DNA of 64,000 nt from Bretschneidera sinensis (lineage: Eukaryota > Streptophyta > Magnoliopsida > Brassicales > Akaniaceae). The notes below the pieces were generated by a model, which was not told the origin of the DNA, searched no databases, and was given only the letters and a program-made list of their open reading frames with translations. The stretch covers positions 72,726,817 through 72,790,816 of the forward strand of contig CM043701.1 of the NCBI GenBank assembly GCA_023935145.1, in the 5' to 3' direction. The translations under genes and the position numbers were made by a program. Of the stretch, positions 44,821 through 56,148 are shown in pieces (the stretch's first letter is position 1; each line of letters starts with the position of its first letter).

Positions 44821-46407
44821 TTTAACTTATTTACCTATTGGAATATTAAATAGTTTTTATTTTCGTTTTATGGTTTTATTTCTTTGGGACTAGTTTGTTT
44901 TAAATATTTGAAGTTTTCGACTATTTATTCTAAATTATATTATGACTTATGAAATTTGTGTTTTGATTTTATATATACATATATATATATATATATGTAT
45001 ATGTAGATGTATATATATACATCTACATATACATATATGTATGTGTGTGTGTGTGTGTGTGTGTATTGACTCGCATTAACGTACCCCAACGTACCACGAT
45101 TCTAAATAGCGATCCAATTAAGTCTACCATTATGTACCGTATACCGAGCAAAGTCTCCGTATCCTTACGTCGTATCATAGCGTATCGCATTCCAAGAATA
45201 TTTGGGCCATAGTCATTGCACAGGCCTCTGCCATGAGCACAACACCGCAATGTGCTCAACTATAAAAGCACACAACATCTACAAACTTGATAAGTCATTG
45301 GAGGACTTAATCAACTTTAATAACTCGCAACAACTACAAACTTTCTGCCATTCGAAGATCAGAAGATGATCAAATGTAGACATCTCTTAATGTTAATGAG
45401 CGACCTCTTTGCTTTTGTACTGCTTTTCAATGAAGATGAAGTAAAATACTTTTAAAGATTAAGAAGTAACCATAACATTTAACTGCAAGTTGTTGGTTTA
45501 GGTTTTTTGTCTTTGCGCTATGAGTTTACTAGTGCTCTCAGATTTAGGGCTAAAACTCAACCTCAACCTGCAGGCTTGGTGATATCATCTGCTTCACTCC
45601 CGTGAGTCAACTTTTCCTTAGCCTATTTAGTTTCATTATATGAGATTGTTATCACTCATAATTTTCATGTTATTCCACCTCTGCGCTGCTGAGGGTCCCA
45701 TCTTTTGACTATGTTGGTCCCAGCCCAAAGAATGGAGGAGACTAGCGTTAGGTTTCCAAACTTCCCTTTGAGCCTGAGGAAGTTCCTACTCATTGGTAGA
45801 ATCAATTGAGTATCTGCCAGATCTGGCTATATTTCTTCCATCTCTTTGTCCTGCAAATCATTCACGTTTAATTTTTTCATGATCTTTGGTACTTGGTATG
45901 AGGACACATCCAGGATCATTAAAGGTGTTCATTCTAAAATTTTCATAGATCATAAGATTAAAGATTCATCAAACTATATTTAAAATAAAATTACTAATCA
46001 AATATATAACCAAAAAGAATTCCATGTATCGGCATACATGTCGACATTACAAATATTTATTAAAGTTTTGTTCCTTTTTTTCATATTATAAAATTCATAA
46101 ATGATTGAATTTGTATCAATACTTTAATGCCTAATCATCTTTTCAGTTACATTGTTTAACTTTTGATAAAATATATTTTTGTACCTAGTATTGACAAGTG
46201 CGATGAACTACTAATATAAAATTATATAATATCAAACTCTTATATAATAATAATATTTTAAAATATGTTATAATTATATAAAAAAAATATAAAAGAATCA
46301 TAATATTAAATTATCTCAAATCAAACTAGCCATCAATAACAATAGTAAAGAAGTTCACAACTTGTTAATCATTAAATTAGAAAAAAAAATGATAATCCAA
46401 AATGATA
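44821..46407. other. Non-coding stretch with palindromic AT/GT repeat; no gene recognised
   Basis: A microsatellite tract lies at 44971-45064. The part 45065-45300 is less AT-rich with a TATA-like 'ctataaaag' near 45260, but no ORF of coding character follows. Nothing recognisable from 45300 to 46407. Confidence 0.4.
44991..45038. repeat. Perfect 48-bp palindrome in an AT/GT microsatellite
   Basis: The two halves around 45014/45015 are exact reverse complements (core GATGTATATATATACATC). It is flanked by an (AT)n run on the left and a (GT)n run to 45064 on the right, and could extrude as a cruciform. Confidence 0.92.
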
Positions 46408-46415
46408 GGTTATAC

Positions 46416-47325
46416 TAGGGGTGGCAATTCAGGTTGACAGGTGGTGTTCGTATCGTGTCGAAATTGGGTATAACACTAAATGGGTCGACACGAACACGAC
46501 ACGATTATTAATCATGTCAAGAAAACTCAACACTAACGCGACATGTTTATTAAACAGGTAACATGACATGACACGCTTAACCTATTTAATAAACGGGTTG
46601 TGTTAGACACGACAACACGACATGACACAACTAAAATATTAGACACGACAACACGACACGACACAACTAACATATTAGACATGACAACATGACAACCTGA
46701 CATGACACGACACGACTAACATGTTAGACACGACAAACCGACATGATTAACCAGACACGACCTATTTATTACATAAACAAATATAAGTTATATTACATAA
46801 CCATTCATCTAATCAATCATAATCCAAATTCCAACATATTCATGATCCAAATACACATAAAAAAATCTAATTAATAACATAAACATTATCTTATCAACTA
46901 TCATCAATATTAGGAAAGATGAGAGAGTCTGTAGACTCTGTGATGCGTCGCTATTGAGTGAGTCTGTGAGAGAGTGTTTTGTGTTTGTGATGTGGTGAAA
47001 ATAGGAATTAGGGTTTATTTTATACACACACTAAGAATTTTTTTTAATGTAATAGATAAAATTTTTAAATGGGTCATAAACAGGTCATGAGTCATAATCG
47101 TGTCAACACGACTCATCTGACTCATGAATTTAATCGTGTTATAATCGTGTTATTTCGGGTTGGCGGGTCAACTCACGACATGACATGATTTTTCCGTGTC
47201 ATAATCGTGTCGACACGATTACGGTACGATTACGACACGAACCCGATTATACTCAACACTAACACCCTTTATTTCGTGTTGTGTCGTGTCGGATTCATGT
47301 ATCGTGTCCAAAATTGTCACCTCTA
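46416..47325. mobile_element. Non-autonomous hAT-type element (910 bp)
   Basis: Terminal inverted repeats begin TAGGGGTGGCAATT on the left and TAGAGGTGACAATT (read inward) on the right. Flanking 8-bp duplications are GGTTATAC (46408-46415) and GGTGATAC (47326-47333), one mismatch. Both the 8-bp duplication and the TAGGG-type ends fit the hAT superfamily. The interior has no transposase; it is filled with CACGACA/CATGACA words on both sides, partly inverted between the halves (46440-46760 against 47090-47310). Confidence 0.85.
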
Positions 47326-47333
47326 GGTGATAC

Positions 47334-47616
47334 CATGGAATTGAGAAAGTTCACTTGAAAATTGAGTAGAAACTTTGATTTTTTTTTAAAAGTTTTTGTT
47401 GATATAATTACTATTTAATTTTTTTATAATTACTAGTAGATTTTCTCAGCTTCGTGGTGACTCTCATAGAATCAGTTCTATGAGACCGAGACTCCGTGGC
47501 ATATATGCCATCAAATTTATAGAGTTAATAAACCAAATTTTTTAACTTTTTTTTGGGGGGAGGGATCTCTTATTTTTAATTCTTACGAAAAACTACAAGA
47601 CGTACTACATGTAGAA

Positions 47617-47667
<51 letters not shown>

Positions 47668-48090
47668 CTGTCCCTGCTCGGCAAGTAATGATAATATAAA
47701 AGGAAAGCAAGCCATGAGATGTGTTGTGGTTCCTAAGATGGAAATAGTTTCTTGCTATTTAGGTTGAAAGCTTTCTCACTTATTTAAATTATGTTGGTGG
47801 GAAAATTAAATATGGCTTACTTTCTTACGTAAAAGTGAATTCAGGCTCTAGTTTCTGTTACGGTTATCATAAAGGTTCTGGATGCTTGATGTGATCTTTC
47901 CTTCACTGGTACCTGAAAAATATCCAACATGGCATTCATTTGAGAATGTATTTTCATTTTTGTATAGTTAAAAGTAGTAGATGACATGCCATATTTCTAT
48001 ATTATAGGAGAATCTTTGCTTTCTTTTGGCATTTTTACAATGATTTAAGGTATCATTTAACATGTATCTGTATAGCCTTATTATTGTACA
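47334..48090. other. Non-coding stretch with (AT)n
   Basis: Contains an (AT)n run at about 47619-47664. No ORF or element end recognised apart from the copia LTR start at 48091. Confidence 0.5.
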
Positions 48091-49090
48091 TGATAGAAAA
48101 ATGAGAGTAAAAAGGTTGTTTAAAAACCTAAAAAGTATTAGTTTAAATCAAATGGTTTTGATTTAAATAGAAAATGTATGAGATTAAATCAAAAGACATC
48201 AATTTAAATTAAATGTTGTGATTTAAACAGAAAATGTGTGAGATTTAATAATTATTTTTTAAACATACACGATCTGGACAGTTAAGAACTAACAGACATG
48301 ATCATAAGACTCATTAAATCTGAAAAAATCAATTTATTTTCAACAGAAAAAACATGACTTTCCACAACCATTTGAAGATGTGCTTCAGCACCTATAAATA
48401 CCTATCACTTCCCACTTTCATAAAACAATTCTTTTGTTGTGAAACATGCGGCAATTATGATGAATAGTACTGAAAATCAAAGAGGGAGAGAAAACAATTA
48501 AACACACAGATTTAACGTGGTTCGGCAGTATGCCTACGTCCATGGGAGCAAGTGGTTGCTAAATTTCACTATGTCAAAGTAGGGTTACATCATATGTATT
48601 TATACTAACCCTAGCAGTATTGAGGTATTAGAAAATTCCTCAAATACCCTTGTACCGTATCGGCATTGCTCCCGCACCCCCAACATATTAATCGTCCCTA
48701 CCAATAAAACATTAAATTCCAAGCCCACAAGAGCTGATGTCATCGTTCCACTTGATACGCTACGCTCCCCTCACTTCACTCCGGCATCAACTTGCTTTCT
48801 CTGTACATGTGTTCCACTCGACATGAGCCACATACTGCAACATCTTTTTTCTTTCTTTCTTCTCTTAAAAACTCTGTCATAATATTTCAGTATTTCAAAA
48901 CAGAATTAAATTTGAAGTTCTTCTGATTTTGCTGTCTACAGACTTCAAGTTTGAGACTTAGTTGTATCTTGGAGGACTATTCATCTGTAACTCATGGCAA
49001 ACTTGTTTATACAAATGGGGACAAATAAAACCTTAAAGACAGTGTTTAGTACACCCCTCTAAGTCTCTCATTTAGAAAAATCTTACGACA
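48091..49090 (+). repeat. Element E 5' LTR with nested solo LTR
   Basis: About 590 bp of LTR matching 51970-52583, interrupted at 48435-48842. Contains the tract of 'atttaaat' words and 'gcacctataaatac' (TATA-like, about 48391-48404). Confidence 0.82.
48435..48842. mobile_element. 408-bp solo LTR (family not recognised) in element E LTR
   Basis: Begins TGTTGTGAAAC and ends CTGCAACA, with perfect 5-bp duplications TCTTT at 48430-48434 and 48843-48847. The other E LTR lacks it, giving a clean empty site (near 52308-52320). It contains a 'ttaacgtggttcggc' word that I have seen as a widespread plant repeat but cannot name. TG...CA ends and a 5-bp duplication indicate an LTR origin; a short TRIM-type element is the other option. 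Confidence 0.78.
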
Positions 49091-49430
49091 ATTTTAAGAC
49101 TTTATTTTTGTCCAGAAAAAGGGAAACAGAATCATTCAAGGTGATGACTCAAAACTTCGTTAAGTTAGACAGATTAGATAGAAATAATTTCAGCGGGTGG
49201 CAAGACAAGATTATGTTCTTGCTTACTGTGTTGAAAATTTCCTATATAATGGATCATAATCTGCAGCTCATTCATGATGATCCATTATCTAAAGAATGAG
49301 AGTAGCCTTAAACAGCTGTGATCAAACAACTACATAAAAAATAAGAAAAGAGAGGAGATCGCTTGTACGATCTGTTCACTGACATCAAATCTGTGAAATC
49401 AAGATTTGATTAATTCTCTGTGAAACAAAA
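49091..49430 (+). pseudogene. Element E gag remnant (N-terminal part)
   Basis: Plus-strand codons from 49108 read 'FVKLDRLDRNNFSGWQDKIMF' (in part) and 'YIMDHNLQ', typical of the copia gag N-terminal domain, then stops from 49297 onward while similarity ('LYDLFTDIKSVK') runs to about 49400. Gag would form the particle. No CCHC knuckle is seen. Confidence 0.7.
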
Positions 49431-50925
49431 AAGGTACAATTGAAATTTTTTTTTTCTGCGCACTTGTTTACGCAAACATTAAAGTGAAGATGGTTTGTGA
49501 TTTTAAAGAAATTAAATTTTAAGTTTGCATGCATATATAAGAGATGAGGTTTAACTAGGAAGACTTTTGATTGCAACAGTAATTTTGAACAGTTGCAAAT
49601 GAAGTGGTTGGTAATAAAATTTCATTTAAAAATATAAAATGTCCTTTAAGATCTTGTTTTATTTGTCATAGTTATTTTGATACCCTTTACATAAAGCGAA
49701 AAATAATTTGCTTTTGTATATAGTGGTATGCAAATTTAATTATTTTGAAAGCAAAAGTGGATATAGAATACATTTGAAGATGACAATAACATGTTAATTC
49801 GTTGGTTTGATTTGTTAAAGCTATGGGGTCATTTGGCCTGTATGCATTTAAATTTATAATTTAATGTTATTTGGTTGATTAAACTATTTAGTGACACTGT
49901 AAATTTACATGAGATATTAAATTAAGATTTATTATAAATTTATTGTAAAAGTCACTATGAATATTTATTGCTATAGCTTATTTGTGTGCATGAGTTGTCA
50001 TCAAACAATTTTGAGTTTAAAATGCATTATTATATATCTGTCTAGTGGGAATGATATAATGTCTCTAGATTTATTCATAAAAAATTAATATTCAAATGAC
50101 AATATCTTTCTTGAGATATTACTATTATGTATAATAAACATAAAGTTAATAAATTTATGCATTTGTGTGTATGTCTTTAAGACATAATATGAATATGAGT
50201 AACATTGTGTTGAAGCACAATGATAGGGATTGTTTTGGTTTGTGCATAGAAAACTCACATTATCTATTGATGCATGTGCAAGAATAATTAATTGTAGATA
50301 CACACATGAAAAATGACATTTCTAGAAGTGGTGAGTGAGGACACCATATAACCTGGACATTGTGATCACCATGAGTGCAATTGCGTGAGTGCTATTTTAT
50401 GTGTATCTTAATGAAGAAGACATGGTTATGTATATGGTAATATTGAACAAAGGTCCTAATGATGAATCAGAGAGTCCGAGCACTTGTTTTAAACAAAATA
50501 AGAGTCTTTGTACTGATAAAGGTGTGGGTGTAGAGTTTTGATATTCAATATCAAAAATAGGCTTCATTTGTATTATTCAATTCCTCAAGCATACTTGTTT
50601 ATTGTTACATTGAATAGTAACCTGTGTATTAAAAAATAACACATGTAGTAGAAATGTGGGGGTCATTTCATTGTTTAATAATGAAATAATTAATTTCTTC
50701 TTGTTGTTAATGTAAAGAATTTTTTTTATAAATATTTTAAATATAGGGTTATTACATATGTGAAAATTTGTTGAAATCTTGAAACTTATATAGTTGATAT
50801 AAGTGAAACGAAGAAATATACTTTATGAAAATTAAAGTGAGAAAGCTTAGTAAGGGTTATGCTTTGAGTACTTTATAGTACAAATTTACTAGAATCATTG
50901 TTTACTTAGAAGAAATAATAGATTT
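49431..50925 (+). other. Element E internal region, unrecognised
   Basis: AT-rich, no coding similarity that I can support. The copia protease, integrase and RT expected here are missing or too decayed. Confidence 0.5.
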
Positions 50926-51431
50926 GATTTGAACCAGTTGTATCTAAAGGATACACTGCCATGGTAATCCAGTTGTATCAAGAGGATACGCCGATGCTAG
51001 TTGGATGACGAGAGTAAGAGATATAAAATACCTAAGAGAAGGTGATGTTTCTTGGAGAGCAAGAAAGAAACCTGTATGCCTCACACAATAAAATTTGATT
51101 TAATTCCTTCGACAACAATTGAGAAAAAATGCTAAATGGATTAATTAGAAATTTATTATTGGAAATAAATTTTGTGCCCACATCCTATGCATTTAAAATC
51201 CATATTTTGTGATAATGAAGTTTTGTGAGAGCTACCTTAAATAGTAAGTCTAGACATATCAGTCTTAGACATGAGTATGTGAGACAATTGATAAAAGATG
51301 GTATCATTACAATTGTCTATGTAAAGTCATGTAGGAACTTGGCTGATCCACTTACTAAGGAACTCGCAACAAACCTCGTAAGTAATACATCAAGAGAGAT
51401 GGGGTTTAAACCATTAAAAGGGAAGCAGTGA
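50926..51431 (+). pseudogene. Element E RNase H remnant
   Basis: Broken frames from about 50970 ('GYADASWMTRVRD', 'DVSWRARKKPVCL') lead into the open stretch 51225-51431 ('NSKSRHISLRHEYVRQLIKDG', in part; 'VKSCRNLADPLTKELA'). This is the C-terminal end of copia pol, directly upstream of the polypurine tract and right LTR. The nuclease centre is lost. Confidence 0.82.
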
Positions 51432-51969
51432 TGGCAACCCAACCTAATACTAGTAGACCACTAGTCCTAGGTTTTAATGAGTAATGACAAATTACTATGA
51501 TTGACTGTCGATAGTATCACAAAGTTGGCCCATAATTAAGAAAAACAATATTGTTCGTTAAGTTTTAGATGACGAGTTAAACTCTTAATGAAGTTATAAA
51601 ATGCATTCTAATAATGGAAACACAATAAGAACTTCACATATATGAATGAAGGAGTGGTGCCACTTCTTATAGACAGTTATGATTTGCTCTTTTGAGGTTC
51701 ATGAAATCAGGATATAGCACATGGCCATAATAGTGCTAAGTGAAAATAAATTCTCACCAAAATAAGAGAATCTTATATGTGTGGTGGCTCCGGTCGTATC
51801 ACATAGGAATATTGGTTTAATCTAAAGGGCGTCATTCATTTCGATATAACTTTGAGTTGCTTACACTAACAAAAGGTTTTAAATCGAAAGATACTTTCTT
51901 TATGCATACAAGACTCCGAAATATTGTGGCAGTATTTTTCAAAATTGGTTTTTCAAACAAGTGGGGGAT

Positions 51970-52583
51970 TGTTAGAAAAATGAGAGTAAAGGGTTGTTTA
52001 AAAACCCAAAAGGCATTATTTTAAATCAAATGGTTTTAATTTAAATAGAAAATGTGAGAGATTAAATCAAAAGACATCAGTTTAAATCAAAGGTTATGAT
52101 TTAAACAGAAAAAATGTGAGATTTAATTTTTTTTTTTAAAAAGAAATGATTCGGTCCATTAAAAACTAACAAACATGATCTTAAGCCTCTCATTAAATCT
52201 AGAAAATTCATGCCTTTTCAATTGGAAAAAACATGACTTTCTAGAACCATTTGAAGAGGTGTTTCTGCACCTATAAATATCCATCACTTCCCACTTTCAT
52301 AAAACAATTCTTTTTCTTTCTTTGTTCTCTCTTATTCTCTTAAAAACTCTATCATAATATTTTAATATTTCAAAGCAGAATTAAATTCAAAGTTCTTCAC
52401 ATTTTGCTGTCTACAGACTTCAAGATTGAGACTTTGTTGTATCCTGGAGGACTATTCATCTGTAACCCATAGCAAACTTGTTTATATAACTGGGGATGAA
52501 TAAAGCCTTAAAGATAGTGTTTACTACAATCCTCTAAGTCTTGATTCTCATATTTTGTTCTCATTTAGAAAAATCTTACAACA
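51970..52583 (+). repeat. Element E 3' LTR
   Basis: 614 bp, TGTTAG...AACA, follows the polypurine tract directly. It is the empty-site version of 48091-49090 (no nested 408-bp insertion). Confidence 0.82.
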
Positions 52584-52637
52584 ATATAGTGGCAAGATTG
52601 TTAAGTAGAAAAACATTTATTTTCATTGTTTGTGTAG

Positions 52638-53330
52638 GTCATAGAGATTGTTGTCTTGCTCATAGAGTATTTTCTGGTATCTTTCAGTCTGATGTGATGT
52701 GTGTGGCTTGTGGCTTCACATCAAAAAATATGATCCATATATTGATATTTCATTCGACTTCGAACCAAATCAAAGGGGTTTTGCTAAGAAATCATCTTCG
52801 AAGTCCCATAATTATTGCAATGGGGAGGCAAATTGAGTGAATTAAAGCCAAAACTGTGGGATATCTATCTTGATAGGGTGCTTAGATTGTTTTATAAGAC
52901 CTGAAAAAATGGGGCCTAACCAGAAATTTTTTTGGCAACAGTTTTTTTTTCCTTAAACAAATGTCCATAAAAAAGCTTCCTCTGGTTTCTTGCTTCCACA
53001 TCAAAAGATTTGAGCATTCTTCACTACAGAAAATGTCAAGGAAGGTTGACGGTATTTGCAGCTCCCATTTTCATCGATGAAGAAGAGCCTGATTCTCCTA
53101 ATGAGATGTCAACAGAGTTTGAACAATTTGTCATTGTCACTCACACCGAGAAACTAGATGTTGGCCATTATGTGATGTATTTGCAGTTAATTAATCAATG
53201 GTACAAGTGTGATGATGCTTGGATCACTCAAGTAAATGAGAACATTGTAAGAGTTGCACAAGGATACATGATGTTTTATATGCAAAAGATGTTTTACTAT
53301 AAAGTAAGTGAGAAACAGGTTGCCTTATGA
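52638..53330 (+). pseudogene. UBP22-like ubiquitin-specific protease, C-terminal pseudogene
   Basis: Ubiquitin-specific proteases of this type (plant UBP22, yeast Ubp8) remove ubiquitin from histone H2B in the SAGA complex. Here broken frames give 'HRDCCLAHRVFSGIFQSDVM' and 'CVACGFTSK', a shifted 'YDPYIDISFDFEPNQRG', then 'GCLDCFIRPEKMG', then the end (53100-53330) with the His box 'KLDVGHYVMYLQL' and the following 'WYKCDDAWITQVNENIVR'. The catalytic Cys half is absent. Frameshifts, stops (for example near 52838 and 52958) and a gap of about 55 residues before 53060 show it is dead. A splice-acceptor-like 'tttgtgtag' (52629-52637) precedes it, so it may be a genomic rather than processed copy, cut at the left by element E. 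Confidence 0.8.
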
Positions 53331-54675
53331 TCTGTTGACAGGAAATAAAAAGCTGTTGGTTAACTAATATCGAGAACCCTAGCATGCACTTATCATTCAT
53401 ACAAAATCCAGAGAGTATTTCATGCATCAACCAGAGATTAAAATAGTTTAGAAACATGTCTCAACATAATTAAAACCAGCAAGTAGCTAGGCATTTTTTG
53501 AAAAAAGTAGGCATGTGACATGTGACCACATGTTTCTATCATGTTAAACACGCTCATCATACTTTCAGAAGATCATATATAAAATATTAGAAACATTGGA
53601 TAAAAATTAAGAATCAAAAGATCGAAAATAAGAAAAATAAGAGATTTGTCAGATTAGCTCTAGTCTAGACCGACATCCCAACTTGTGAACAACGCTAGAC
53701 TGGTGCCCCACATGTAGGAGCTGATCTACACTAGATCCAATAATGTGGGCAAAAATTCCTTTTTGTTCTTTTTGGTATTTTCACTCCAAGATCATTTTTT
53801 AAGCATTCAAACCACTAGGCAATATCAATTACATCATGTTCAACTTAATTCTAACATATAATCATGCATATAAACACTTTTAAATAACAAGATCAAATCA
53901 AAACAACCACTTTATGAAAACAAGCAAAAATGGATTATGAGTTTCTCTCACATTTTTATGATTGTTATTTATGGTGGAGATGTCTGAGATGATTTGTAGC
54001 CTTCTTCACGATTCCACAATGCTTTGAATTGGATTTTGGTTCCTTCTTTCTCCTTAGTTGAAGGTTTATCTTTCTTAGCTTACCTAGAGAATCGTTAGAT
54101 TCAATTTTCTTTAATGATAGTTGTTGCATGGATTATTGGATGATTATAATGCTAGAACACTTGGTGAATACTTACCAAATCATGAAAACTAAACAATAAT
54201 TAAATTGAATTGAATGAAGAATTAGAAAGCATGAGATTTCTACAGCTTTGAAAAAAAACAAGTTTTTAGAAAACAACTTGATTTTAATATGAAAATATAT
54301 TTGAAATCAGAGGCTTATTTATAGACTTTGGGAAATATAAACCTTTTGGAATCATACTAGAGCTAGTCGGATTAGGTTAAACCATGTTGGTTGATATTCT
54401 AGCTCTTTGAGTTTAAAGAGAACATCTAAAATTTGTGGGTAAAACTGATAAAATCTTGTAATCAACTTCAAACGGGATGTACGGGCTCATTATAAGTCAG
54501 ATTTTGGCGTTCTTAGTTTTTCTAGGAAGGTATACAAGTCTAGTTTCCAATGCGAGTAATTTCAGCCCAAAATGATAAGTATCTATCAAGATATGATGAA
54601 CACAGAGTATGTGTCAGTTTTGTCTCAAGTTTGGTAGAAAAATCATAATTAAATAATTAATTATCTAATTTGGGC

Positions 54676-54721
<46 letters not shown>

Positions 54722-55035
54722 CTGATTTTAATGGTCCATCTAATTATCCAAAATCTCCATTACTAGATTTTATAATTTGAAAATTATAAGACCTAAAATT
54801 CAACCAATCCGCAACTTTCAATAAACCAATTTGTAAAAAGCCTTTAAAAAACCATTCTTTCATATTTTCCCAAAAAAATTGAATTTTCGAGTTCAAAAAT
54901 TATCTCCATAATCATAATCATTAACGATCAATTGTCACAAATCGTCTTCTGAAGCTCGATTATTCGTATCTTAATTGTTTTCATTAGTAGGCTAAGAAGG
55001 GTGATCATTATTGATTAATGAGTGAAAACTAAGGT
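53331..55035. other. Non-coding stretch, no gene recognised
   Basis: AT-rich. An (AT)n run lies at about 54678-54717. A TATA-like 'ttatttatagac' (54309-54320) suggests an LTR or a promoter remnant, but no partner repeat is visible. Confidence 0.4.
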
Positions 55036-55750
55036 ATCTACATTGAGACATATATATCTGCTCTTCAAGCTCACGATGCATAAAAAAAGTTTTCGCATCA
55101 TGAAGCTCTAATTCGAGATCATATGATATAGTTTTGATTTATCGCTAGAGATAATACTTCATGGACATCAATACCTTCTTGCATCGTAAAGCCTTTTGCT
55201 GCTAATCTAGCCTTGGACTCTGTATCTCATCTATTGGGAATCCTTATTTTTTTTTTTTTTTGTCTTAAGACCCATTTGCTACCAACTATTTTTTGTCCAT
55301 CTTGTGGCTTTACAAGCTTCAACACCTAATTCTTATGTAAAGACTCAATCTCCTCTTCTATGGCAGTTAACCACTAAGAAGACTCATCATAAGTAATTGT
55401 TTCCCTATAAGAATATGGATCGTTTGTCCCTACATTCTTTGTAACTGATAAGGCATATAAAACTACATTTGTATATCTCCACGATGGTCTAATTTGCTTT
55501 CTCTCACTTCCAGTAGAAATGTTGTACTGTTGTTGTTCTTCAGGTGCCTCCACCTTCAATGGAATATCCTTTTCCATTGTCTCATGCACCACATATAAAC
55601 TCTCTTGGAAAATATTGTCATTCCACACTGTGCATATGTCTTAAAGCCTCAAAATCAAGCTCCAATTGCTCTTTAACTCTACAATCCAAAATAGCATTAA
55701 TCGACTCTTTTCTCCTCCGCTATAGTCGCCGAAAGTTACATCTCTACTCA
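55036..55750 (-). pseudogene. Ty1/copia pol fragment (integrase end and RT start)
   Basis: Minus strand: 'SRDVTFGD' (integrase C-terminal region, near 55745), 'RPSWRYTNVVLYALS' and 'DPYSYRETITYDESSWLTAIEEEIESL' (in part; near 55360-55480), then 'VKPQDGQKIVGSKWVL', a T-run expansion at 55243-55261, 'KARLAAKGFTMQEGIDVHEV' and finally 'HRELEEQIYMSQ' (near 55046-55080). About 40 RT residues before the last motif are deleted. Not SIRE-like; it looks like another copia lineage. The right end is cut by element D at 55785. Confidence 0.8.
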
Positions 55751-55975
55751 TGAGGAATCGAAGTGACTTCTCAACACACTATAACTGATAAGTGCTTAAA
55801 TATTCATATTTAAGCCCTTTCATTTACATTTGTTAAGTCCTATTTTATGTTAATTTAGTTCGTTTTACTTCATTTATGTGTTTTACATGCTTTTATAGGG
55901 TTTTGGAGAAGAAAGAAGTATTTTGAAGCTTAAAAGGAAGAAAACTGGAAATCCTGGAACAGCTACTGCCTAGAG

Positions 55976-56031
55976 TGCGATCGAGCGCACCGGGCAGGCG
56001 ATCGAGCGCACCGCGTGTGCGATCCAGCGCA
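55976..56031. repeat. U3 palindrome array, element D LTR
   Basis: Three units: TGCGATCGAGCGCA (55976-55989), GGCGATCGAGCGCA (about 55997-56010) and TGCGATCCAGCGCA (56018-56031), with a GC-rich spacer, about 110-160 bp upstream of the TATA box. Confidence 0.88.
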
Positions 56032-56138
56032 CCTGTACGGGCGTGAACAGTAAAGTGGCAGAACCAGTTTTGGAAATAAATGAGTTTTGTGTTTTAGGAA
56101 AGTTTAGGAATTCATGAGCCTTCTAGGATTATTCAGCC

Positions 56139-56148
56139 CCTATAAATA
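56139..56148 (+). promoter_or_regulatory. TATA box of element D LTR
   Basis: CCTATAAATA in mid-LTR, where the U3/R boundary is expected; the same word is at the matching place in the solo LTR. Confidence 0.7.

Larger units (their letters stand above)
48091..52583 (+). mobile_element. Element E: decayed Ty1/copia element
   Basis: LTRs at 48091-49090 (with a nested solo LTR) and 51970-52583 share their starts ('agaaaaatgagagtaaa' after TGATAG or TGTTAG) and ends ('catttagaaaaatcttac' then RACA). A copia polypurine tract (GTGGGGGATTG, 51961-51971) precedes the right LTR. A gag start remnant and an RNase H remnant give the plus orientation. Protease, integrase and RT are gone or unrecognisable; the usual tRNA-Met primer site is not found. 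The flanks (GTACA, ATATA) do not match as a target duplication. Confidence 0.82.

Noticed and set aside
45023..45259. 78-codon minus-strand ORF next to the palindrome
   Set aside because: Its end is a translated (GT)n run and there is no similarity to a known protein.
48435..48842. Cassandra-type TRIM (5S rRNA-bearing LTR)
   Set aside because: No 5S rRNA promoter boxes are visible in the sequence.
49385..50303. Minus-strand ORFs of 63-72 codons in element E
   Set aside because: AT-rich chance frames in decayed internal sequence; no domain and wrong strand.
48086..52588. Target duplication for element E
   Set aside because: GTACA and ATATA do not match; either the ends have drifted or one flank was rearranged.
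55544..55753. Plus-strand ORF of 69 codons
   Set aside because: Antisense to the copia pol fragment, which explains the lack of stops.
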